Shown here one piece after another: positions 55,405-64,000 of a stretch of 64,000 nt of DNA (within the stretch, counting starts at the first letter, position 1; each line of letters begins with the position of its first letter). Below the pieces are notes generated by a model. That model saw nothing but the letters and a program-made list of their open reading frames with translations. It was not told the DNA's origin and did not search any database. Source of the stretch: Nymphalis io. Its lineage: Eukaryota > Arthropoda > Insecta > Lepidoptera > Nymphalidae. The translations under genes and the position numbers were made by a program. The stretch is taken from the NCBI RefSeq assembly GCF_905147045.1, contig NC_065904.1, positions 496,001 through 560,000 on the forward strand. Direction: 5' to 3'.

Positions 55405-58400
55405 AATGTTAAGTTGATCCAGTTTAATTTCATTACAAGAGACATAAGTTTGTTATGGAGGTAAGTGTATTTGAGGTGGCGATTAATTAATGCCTATATA
55501 GTCTATAGGCATATATTAGACACACATTATCTATGTTTATAGGCTTGACATATCAATTTCATCCCTTATTTCCTCATTATGGTGATTGATTGTTTTTTTT
55601 TTATTATTGAAAGTTACACTAAAATAATTTGTTGAAGAGACAATTGTATTGTTTCAAGTTTTAAGTAGAATATTTTATAGTTAACATAGATAATTTTCTC
55701 CTAAAAAATTTAGATGTTATCTTATCTACATGTTCTTTTTTGAACTTTATTATAATACATATAAAGAATATCATTATTCTAAAATTTTTAGATTACTATT
55801 TAGGAGGTTATATTCAAGAGTATAATCTGAACAGCTATACATACTCTATGTATAGATATGTTACTCAAATTTTGTACATCTGTTTCAGTGTTTGTCAATG
55901 GGGATTTGATGGAAATATGCTATAGGGCAGATTATGTCATTGGTTATGTGTTTTTTTAAATTGCGTGTTTTATTAATTACTAGTTGATTACATCGGATAC
56001 TTTTTATTCAATGTTTAAACAATTAGACTAGTATACTGGATAATTATACACTTGGACCAAGCTGTTATTTCCTTAGTCTCTAATTAAAGTTATATTGTAT
56101 CTACATAAGTTATAAATCCAATCAACATTAGCTATAAAGAAATAAAATGCCTATATAGTCTATTATCATATTACTATTTTATCTCTGTGGCAACTTTTAG
56201 TCTATGGTTTTAATAGCGGTGTTTCCTCACAAAGGGGCTCTCTTATAAAAAAATTCAAAAAGCACAATAATAACAAAAAGGTGAATAAAAATACAACCGA
56301 CTTTAGAAAAAATGGAGGAGTTTTTATTAAAAGGTTTTATTAAATAAAATATAAAAAGACTTAACATAAATAATAACAGATAAGATAGTAATTTTGATTG
56401 ACAGCTGAATGCCTAGTGAACAGTTGGTACTCACCAAGACTGTCAAGTTACATTAACAAAGTATTTTGTTATTCAATCGTAAATAGGGCTTATATTATAA
56501 ATGACTTAGTTTTGGTCTCGGTTATAAAATTACGGCCTTCAAGCAGCAAACCATTTATGCGTTAAATTTTACGACCATCCATATTTATAATATTAGTATT
56601 TAGAATATTAGCTGAGTGATAAAGTTAGTACATCAGATATTATTTTATGTGATATGCAGTATGTTCATAAAACCGTTTTAGTGTTGCCATTGATCAAGTA
56701 ACTCAGTTTATTATTTAATAATATTTTATTGAATCGTATTGCGAATATTATTTCTAATGTATATTCACTTAATATGTATAATGCGAGATAAACTTCGGAA
56801 TTACTATCGATTTGATAAACTCCATTTGTGATGATAAATTTATTTTGACAAGACATTAATATTCTTCATCGTATGAAAGCCTTTCACTACTGTATACATA
56901 TTTTTGAAATATTAATAAAAATTTATTACAAGAACTTGTTATAATAATATCGTATCGCTCTATGTAAGTAGATGATACGTATAGTTCTATATATAAACAA
57001 AATGTGCACGTTATTTCTTTATAACATTATTCCTATACGTCATTGAAATTTTGAACTGATTGCATGATAACTTAACGGAATTCGATTTATTTTATATTGT
57101 ACTCATCTGTGATTTTTTTGTACACGTGTACAGGTCGTTTTAGTTTCTTTATTCTCCTTTCAAAATAAACAAATAAATGTACGACAAACGTAATTACTCG
57201 GTGTTCACGTTTTCATATAGAGATGTGGTATAGATGATAATTAATATATTATGTAACATTTTTTAAACAAAGTTCCATCAAAATCTTAAACTATTATGCA
57301 GCTTTAGAATATGAAACTTCGGACACGATATCAAAGATAATTTTATTTATTAAGATCCCTAAATAGATATTTATTCAACTGATTGTCGCTTCAATTCGAT
57401 TTAGATTAATAGAGTTATGGCTGTTAAATGGTAGGCAGTCGGCGACGCTCAAGATCAGTGTCGGCATTCTTAAATGTTTTTATACATGCGTAGCAAATAG
57501 TATTGTCTTTGTCAGTTTTGTGAATATTATGATCTGCTACGTTAGTCTAGTCGCTACCGGCTTATGAGACAAGCCAAAAGCTCCTGGGACGAACTATTAG
57601 GGCAAAGAGAATGTATTTGTTCAGTCAAACTCAAAGTTTGACACCATGCCTGAAATCCATTTTAGTAGGACATAAAAACATTTGACAAATAATTAACATG
57701 AGTAATTTATCAAAAGAAATCCAAGTCAATAATTTAAATGTACATTATTTTATTTAAATCCTTGCAGCTTTGAGACCCTGGTGCACCGCACCATCTTGCC
57801 ATATGATAGCTACGCCACTGCCAACTCGTTTGAATGATAATAAAAAAGTTTAAAAAAAATAACGTTGCAACCCGTATATTAACGGTTCGCGTAATTTTTG
57901 CTTTCATTCGGCTCAAACGCTATCAAAAGTTAAGGCCATTATACTTAAGAGGGCTCTCCTAATGAGGGCGTGAAGGGTGAGTACTCGTTGCTCGTGTGCG
58001 GGCTGCGTGGTTCGAGAGGGTTGAGACCGAGCGGGGTCAGATGTGTACCCTGTCATCATTTATTAATATTTACAAATGTAGAAGGTTCAATTGTTTTCGT
58101 ATATATCTTTTAATTCCGATGAGATTTATTATCTTTTCAGAACATATCAGTCTTCGATTGTTTTGTACTTGGGTACGAGGTAGGAAATATTCTATGGCTT
58201 ACAATTATGTTTGTATTTTATTATAAGCGAAATTTCCGTTTGTTATTTATGTTAAACATATTGTTATGTGTATATTATTGTTCCAATTAGGTCAATATTT
58301 TTCGCAATTAATTGCTCCAAGAAAACGATCTGCAAATATCTTGTACTGAAAATTTAATAAATTGGGGTCGTTTTATTTAAAATTATACAACAATTTGGCA

Positions 58401-59475
58401 TCATAGCTGCTATTTTATTTCACAGATTTATGTGTCTGCTTCTCATGTATTCACCCCCACCCCCCCTTAAACCAAGAGAAAAGTTGGACATTCGCCCGAA
58501 TGTCCTCGAACACTATGTATGTGCTGGTTTGATCAACTTTAACCTACTTTTATTACGATATAATTATGGAAAAAAAAATACTTTTTAAATTTATTTTATA
58601 CTGGAAGCCGAGCGCTGCACCTCATGAAAAGTTATCGGCTGTATATTGTAACTTAATAGAAGACCGGTAATACGCCTCCAACAATACGTTACAACAATAA
58701 GTTACATTAACTTAACATTAGATTATAATAGTAAGTGTTCGAATATCCTGGAATAAATATTTACAAATTTTATAAGCATATTCTTATATATTTATGTTTT
58801 ATATAATTGCAATATTATGTATAGTCAACTGTTTATATTAGATAGAGCTGTCCCCTGGCGAGTTATGTAACTCCGATGTGTCAAGTCTTCTCGACGTGTT
58901 TATTGTATTTATATATTAGGCCCTTACATATGAAATTGGCGTTTTGTACGGGAGTAATATATTCAATTTTTTTTGTAATAAGTTATCTATGCATTTTTGC
59001 CATCTCATAGGTAGTTCATTGATCCCTTTACTATTAAAAAAACCATGGGGGCGAGAATCAATAAACTCTGAAGGCGGTTTGGGCTGCCGCATCGGAGTTG
59101 AATTTTTTTCCTTGTAAGAAGTTGTCCAAATTCCGGAAAAAATGGTAATCTGTTGGAGCAAGGTCCGGGGAGTACGGTGGATGTCGCAGACATTCCAATT
59201 GTAGCTCATCTAACTTAGTGGTTGTTTGTTGTGCAGTGTGTTCTTGCGTTGTCGTGAAGCAGCAGTGGCCTAGAGCGATTGACCAATCTCGGTTGTTTAG
59301 CAGCTAGTTCTTCCTTCATGGTTTGCAGTTGCTGACAATAGATATCTGCCGTAATCGTTTGGCCAGATTTTAGAAAGCTGTAGTGAACGACACCGGCGCT
59401 AGTCCACCAAACATTCACAAGTAACTTTTTCTGACTCAATTTTCGTTTAGGCCAGGATTTGGCTGGGTGTCCAGG

Positions 59476-60039
59476 GTTCAGCCATTGCGACGAGCTCGAC
59501 TTTTGATTATCGTACAGTATTCACTTTTCATCAAAAGTAATGATTCGATTTAAAATCTCTTCATTATTGTGTCGGTTGAGCAATGTAACACAGCAGTCGA
59601 CGCGTGTTTGCAAGTTCGATTCACTCAATTGATGAGGTACCCACCGTTCAAGTTCAAATTTTTTTACTTTCCCGATTTGCTTCAAGTGGATTAATACAGT
59701 TTTATCACTTACCCCGAAGCCTGCAGCTATCTCTGAAGTGCTTTGTGATGGATCCGCGTTCAGCCATTGCGACGAGCTCGACTTTTGATTATCGTACAGT
59801 ATTCACTTTTCATCAAAAGTAATGATTCGATTTAAAATCTCTTCATTATTGTGTCGGTTGAGCAATGTAACACAGCAGTCGACGCGTGTTTGCAAGTTCG
59901 ATTCACTCAATTGATGAGGTACCCACCGTTCAAGTTCAAATTTTTTTACTTTCCCGATTTGCTTCAAGTGGATTAATACAGTTTTATCACTTACCCCGAA
60001 GCCTGCAGCTATCTCTGAAGTGCTTTGTGATGGATCCGC
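59476..60039. repeat. Exact 282-bp tandem duplication inside the mariner
   Basis: Units 59476-59757 and 59758-60039 look identical throughout (both start GTTCAGCCATTGCGACGAGC and end GATGGATCCGC). 282 is a multiple of 3, so the frame is kept across the junction. The lack of differences points to a recent event or an assembly artefact. Confidence 0.93.
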
Positions 60040-60204
60040 TTCCTCAATAGCCTTTAATTCTTCAATTTCCACATTGGTCTCCGGCCGTCCACGGGGTTGG
60101 TTCTGAAGGTCGAAATTTCCAGAACGAAAACGTTGAAACCAAAACGTACCGTGCTTTTTTTTACTATTAATAGGCCAGCGTTTGACCGTTGACTTGCCTG
60201 ATGT

Positions 60205-60540
60205 TAAGCATCGACACGGTCTAAGATGTTCTGGAGTAAAGTAACGTCTCACTTTGGAGAGGATACCAAGTTTTCGAGCGGCTATTTGGGCTTTGGACTT
60301 AATAAACGAGCCGAAATTTAGAGTCGACGTGAGAGTAATGGCAAGAAGGTCAAGATGGTTAGTTATAGGTACAGATACATTTCGGAAGGAGGGAGGTAGC
60401 TGGAATTCCCTCTTTTTGGCGGAAAACAAACACGCCTGCGTCTTAGATGCATTGAACTTGACCAGATTGGCATCGCCCCAATCGGACACTGCCTTAAGGG
60501 TTACGCTCAGGCGCTCTACCATGGCCTCTCTCTGAGCCTG
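60205..60540 (-). mobile_element. Jockey-like LINE reverse-transcriptase fragment inside the mariner
   Basis: Read on minus, it gives NLVKFNASKTQACLFSAKKR, LDLLAITLTSTLNFGSFIKS and KAQIAARKLGILSKVRRYF then TPEHL. These match the region just after the catalytic part of jockey-type reverse transcriptases. It splits the mariner transposase and lacks both LINE ends. Confidence 0.82.
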
Positions 60541-61429
60541 GATTTAAGCCTCTTTTGCGACACCAGCGCCGTAAACATCATTAATCCTTCGAGCTGTTTC
60601 TGCAGCACTGGTGCCACGGTAGAACTCGTACTATAATATATAATATACTGATATTTCATGTTTTCCATTGTGCGGTAATAAGCGACACCAAAGAAAAAAA
60701 CAAATAAATGACTGTTTTCTAAACTCAAATGTATCAGCAAAATGAATTTATAAATTTGAATTTGGAATTCTTAACTAAAGAGGAGATATTTCAGATCGAA
60801 GTGGTCAGTACGACAAAACGCTAATTTCATATGTAAGGACCTAATATTAACATCAAGCAACGCAGGGTTCCGACCATGCTTTCATAGGTGGCGTTTTTTT
60901 GGTTTATTTTCTAGAATTTTCTTGACGGCTCTATTTATGTGGTAATATTTCTATTTTAGATGGAATAAATTATATATTTATTAGATTTATCACGTGATCA
61001 ACGATTGACGTATTGAATTGAATAATTAAACGGAAAGCGAAGTACGAAATCGCTTTGACGATTGTCGAAAGCACTTTATCTTGCCCCTATGATATCCGCT
61101 CATTCGCTACGAGTATAGTACTTATGTCCTATGTCACGGTATAATTGAATTGTATACTAAATTTCGTTAGTGTTGTAATATAATATACATACAAACAAAG
61201 AACCTTACTATTTAAAAATATATATGATATTCGAAAAATAGTTTAAGTTGATTTTACTTTCCATGTAGGAACGAAAAGGTCACGGTTCTTGCGCCGTCGC
61301 TTGTAATTAGTGTAGCGAAAGTTTTTTCGTTTGTGTACTATATTAGGAGGTTTTGCGTTTTTATTTTTAAGTGTACTTTAGATTTTGGATGATAACAAAG
61401 CAAAGTGATTTTTCAATATCACTGTAAAA

Positions 61430-61850
61430 TTAAAATTAAGTTAGCAGCGCTGAGCGCTTTCTATCGACTGTATCACGGCGAGTGCTCTGAGGAATTATTC
61501 TCTCTAATTCCTGCTTCCCCCTTCCTTCTTAAGTCCACGCGAGCTGGTTCTCGATGTCACCGCCTAACTGTGACATCAATTTCATCGCGAACAAAGAAAT
61601 TTGGCAACTCCTTTCTTTGTCGCACTTCCAAAAAATGGAATTCCTTACCAGCTCACGTGTTCCCCTCCTCTTACAACCCAGGTTCCTTCAAACGAGGCGT
61701 GAAGAGGCATCTTGCGGGCCGGCAAGGCGAAGGCGGCTAGGCAGAACGTTTTCCCCGTCTGTACTGGCCGTCGTCGCGTTTGGACTCTACTACCACTTAC
61801 CATCAGGTGGAGTAGTCATTTGCCCTCCCGGTGAATATAAAAAAAAAATT
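61430..61850 (+). mobile_element. 3' end of a jockey-like LINE with A-rich tail
   Basis: The frame reads LAALSAFYRLYHGECSEELF, LIPASPFLLKST, NSFLCRTSKKWNSLPAHVFP and SFKRGVKRHLAGRQ, the usual C-terminus of jockey-type ORF2. It is followed by CTACCACTTACCATCAGGTG and a poly(A)-rich end near 61842-61850. It is truncated on the 5' side near 61430, as expected for LINE copies. Confidence 0.83.
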
Positions 61851-62403
61851 TTAAATGTAATGTAAATATGTTTTAAAACAAATAAGCGGCGGAATTAAAT
61901 TTATTCCTAATTACTTTCTAACTACTAAGTTTCGTGCATAGGACTATATTGATTTGAAGACTATTGCTATTACTAATATTACGTATAAGGAAACATTTTA
62001 GAATTGACGGTTGGCTGCGTCTCTTTAAGGAATAGTTGATATTTTTAATATATGGGAGCAGGTGATCACTCGTTATCAGATGGTCAGATTAATGTTTTAA
62101 TCTATGAAATAAAAATTAACGGCATACGATACGTTTGTCTAAGACAGAATCGATTTAGTAAACATTTTAATAAATATAGAACTCAAAGACCAACTTCTCG
62201 TGTATGGATAAAAGTGAGTAGACCAGTTTAATAACTGGCACAAGAGACGGCATTTCCGATCCCGTGGTTGGCAATTCACATTTATGCCAGTGCTATTGTC
62301 TAATAACAAAGATAAAGACGACGTACTATCAATCTACCTATTGGCTCGTCTGCCTTCCTAAAATAAACTAAAAAGTATTCGTTTTGATATGTAAGACCTG
62401 TAA

Positions 62404-62615
62404 TGGCCCAGTGGATAACGTGAATCATAACCGATGATTGCGGGTTCAAACCCGGTAAAACACCACTAAATTTTCATGTACTTAATCTGTAATAGTTCAT
62501 CTCGGGCTCGTTGGTGAAGGAAAACATTGCATGGAAACACACGTCTCATTTAAATCATTCTTATGTGTATTTAACGACCCGCGTTGGAGCACTATGGGTT
62601 TACAAGCTCCACCCT
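62404..62615 (+). repeat. Degraded SINE-A copy
   Basis: The head keeps GGCCCAGTGGATAACGTGAA and GCGGGTTCAAACCCGG. The body is recognisable to GGAGCACTATGG but has many changes. A separate SINE-A tail scrap, GAGGAGGCCTTAGCCCAGCA, lies near 63298. Confidence 0.7.
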
Positions 62616-62645
62616 TTCAGACAGCAGCATGAATTTGCAGACTTG

Positions 62646-62939
62646 TTTTTTTTTTTATTAAACAGGAAGGCGGACAAGCATATGGGCCACCTGATGGTAA
62701 GTGGTCACCAACGCCCATAGACATTGGCTTTGTAAGAAATGTTAACCATCGCTAACATTACCAATGCGCCACAAACCTTGGGAACCAAGATGTTATGTCT
62801 CTTGTGCCTGTAATTACACTGGCTCACTCACCCTACAAACCGGAACACAACAATACCAAGTACTACTGTTTTGCGGTAGAATATCTGATGAGTGGGTGGT
62901 ACATACCCTGACGAGCTTGCACAAAGTTCTACCACCAGT
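62646..62939 (-). repeat. Near-full SINE-B copy
   Basis: Read on minus, it starts ACTGGTGGTAGAACTTTGTG and ends CCTGTTTAATAAAAAAAAAA, about 294 bp, with the CCACTTACCATCAGGTGG tail motif intact. Confidence 0.87.
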
Positions 62940-63179
62940 TTTACAGTTTACTCTACTAGTTTTGTAATCTCAACAGAATCGGTTCCAACTCGATCTCTGT
63001 GTATGCAAGAGGCAAGCTCTCAGAACGAATTAGGCAATGTTGTCCATTATTGCATACTTAAGTTAAACATGTATTACAATTACATTCATTAAGATAACTA
63101 TACCTGTACTGACTTCAATGGAATGCAAAGCTTCTGTAATTGGGTTTCGGTTGAATTTTTTGTTATATTCCCAATCGAA

Positions 63180-63205
63180 ATTATATATATATATATATAT
63201 ATATA
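63180..63205. repeat. (AT)n microsatellite
   Basis: An uninterrupted run of about 13 AT dinucleotides in the EPS15-like intron. Confidence 0.9.
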
Positions 63206-63764
63206 AATACAATATTAAAGAAATGTGATTACCTTTTTTATTATTAAATAAACTAATGAGAATCATCTGTATGACAAATACGACTTCTCACAAAAAGAGG
63301 AGGCCTTAGCCCAGCACATCCATACTCGGGACATTTAGAGGATACTTTAGTGGTTACTTTATACATTTGCAATTTATATTATCTGTTATAACTATAACAT
63401 TTTTTCCTTGACTTTTGTACAGCTACTAATAAATAACAACAGCCGTTCGTGTATATATGTTGATTTGCTCGATGGAAGTGTAATGAAAAAATGAAACGTT
63501 ATTTTACTAAATTTTACATAAATATAACGTTGAGTTATAAAATTGATAAACGGTTATTTGTTGAGAAATAAGTCAATCTTAGAAACATGTTTATTTTCGA
63601 TTTCTAAAATAAAGTTATGATGAACGTCAAAGATATATCATACACATAAGCATTTAAACACATTAGCCCATTTTGTTGAGTTCGGTTAAAAGACGATTAA
63701 ATTTTTGTGTTGCCATAACGGTGCGTTACCGGTGTCAGGAATAGCTTACTTTTACTAACAATGT

Positions 63765-64000
63765 ACTTGGTGTTAGGGCTTTGTGCGAGCCCGTCTGGGT
63801 AGGTACTACTCATCACATATTTTATCGCCAAACAGCAATATTTAGTATTGTTCCAGTTGAAAATGTGAGTGAGCCAGTGAAACTTCGGGCACAAGGTACA
63901 TTACATCTTAGTTACCAATGTTGGTGGCGCATTGGCGATGTGAGGAATGATTAACATTTCTTACGGCACCAATATCTATAGGTGGTGGTGACTTCTCATC
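63765..64000 (+). repeat. Diverged SINE-B copy running off the window
   Basis: It starts ACTTGGTGTTAGGGCTTTGT and keeps the block order through GGTGGTGACTTCTCATC at the window edge. The tail lies outside. Confidence 0.75.

Larger units (their letters stand above)
58945..60660 (-). pseudogene. mariner transposase, broken
   Basis: Read on minus, the N-terminal helix-turn-helix piece GTSAAETARRINDVYGAGVA is followed by a stop and then by LINE sequence. The transposase resumes at FWFQRFRSGNFDLQNQPRGR, then has EIAAGFGVSDKTVLIHLKQI, WVPHQLSESNLQTR and ITFDEK (first Asp). Further on are VNVWWTSAGVVHYSFLKSGQ and LLLHDNARTH (second Asp intact). The YSPDLAP-type third-Asp region is frame-shifted, and the end MRWQKCIDN is readable. 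The LINE insertion, duplication and frameshifts leave it dead. Confidence 0.85.
58919..60841 (-). mobile_element. Second mariner, carrying a LINE insertion and a 282-bp internal duplication
   Basis: The ends are GGCCCTTACATATGAAATTG then GCGTTTTGT on the left, and the near-identical inverted form at 60813-60841. TA at 58917-58918 and 60842-60843 is the target duplication. At 1923 bp it is about 600 bp longer than a normal mariner. The excess is explained by a jockey-like fragment (about 60205-60540) and an exact tandem duplication (59476-60039). It belongs to a different mariner lineage from the element at 48434. Confidence 0.92.
54768..64000 (+). other. EPS15-like intron 3 (continues past the window)
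   Basis: No further EH-domain exon is visible. The stretch holds SINE-A copies (55078, 62404), a mariner (58919), jockey-like LINE pieces, SINE-B copies (62646, 63765) and AT-rich DNA. Nothing recognisable was seen in 55420-57960, and only C-rich patches and AT-rich DNA in 57960-58915. The assignment as intron depends on the gene continuing to the right. Confidence 0.6.

Noticed and set aside
57420..58250. Possible exons in EPS15-like intron 3
   Set aside because: Short frames of 60-76 residues lack protein-like composition and do not continue the EH domain.
58916..60740. A host gene fused to a mariner transposase (SETMAR-like)
   Set aside because: The transposase is broken by stops, frameshifts and a LINE fragment, and the element's own terminal repeats and TA duplication enclose it; no host domain is attached.
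1..64000. CRISPR arrays, operons, phage or bacterial islands
   Set aside because: Introns, SINEs and insect-type genes show that this is eukaryotic nuclear DNA; the only regular direct repeats are the minisatellite and microsatellites.

Overview
This window is nuclear DNA from an insect, almost certainly a butterfly or moth (Lepidoptera, probably a nymphalid-type butterfly). It is AT-rich, with spliced conserved eukaryotic genes, mariner and jockey/RTE-type elements, and several SINE families of lepidopteran type. The species cannot be fixed from the sequence alone. Exon boundaries below were read by eye from GT/AG sites and codon phase and checked for frame; no alignment or expression evidence was available.

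Layout, left to right: (1) a Spitz/TGF-alpha-like EGF-receptor ligand on the minus strand (1627-2172); (2) GTF2H4/p52 of TFIIH on plus, 11 exons (4246-10432); (3) CPSF3/CPSF73, the pre-mRNA 3'-end endonuclease, on minus, 14 exons (11523-23583), with a complete DHCR24 sterol reductase gene on the opposite strand inside its 5.5-kb eighth intron (16109-18577); (4) KRI1, a ribosome-biogenesis factor, divergent from CPSF3 (24149-29620); (5) RpS9 (31478-33404); (6) pyroglutamyl-peptidase I on minus (34334-35872); (7) DNAJC2/zuotin, a ribosome-associated J-protein (37571-39520); (8) a single-exon CCDC50-like gene on minus (43215-44522); (9) two delta/epsilon-type glutathione S-transferase genes head to head (45471-about 47947 minus, 50268-52371 plus) with a mariner element between them; (10) the 5' end of an EPS15-like endocytic adaptor (52665-54767 and beyond), whose third intron fills the last 9 kb.

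Most genes are housekeeping. TFIIH and CPSF act in transcription and mRNA 3' processing; KRI1, RpS9 and DNAJC2 act in ribosome making and co-translational folding. DHCR24 and the GSTs belong to sterol use and detoxification. The genes are packed in divergent and convergent pairs, so several probably share promoters.

Mobile DNA is dense in introns and spacers: at least four SINE families (called A-D here), two mariners delimited by terminal inverted repeats and each carrying a later retroelement insertion, two inverted copies of a MITE-like element with 8-bp target duplications around RpS9 and PGPEP1, a Harbinger-like MITE with perfect 30-bp ends, and jockey-like and RTE-like LINE pieces. The clearest leads are the nested antisense DHCR24, the shared 3' tail of SINE-B and the jockey-like LINE, the inverted MITE pair, a 26-bp-stem hairpin in a GST intron, a 96-residue repeat in the KRI1 tail, and very GC-rich exons in an AT-rich background. 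I found no evidence of a wholly new molecular system.
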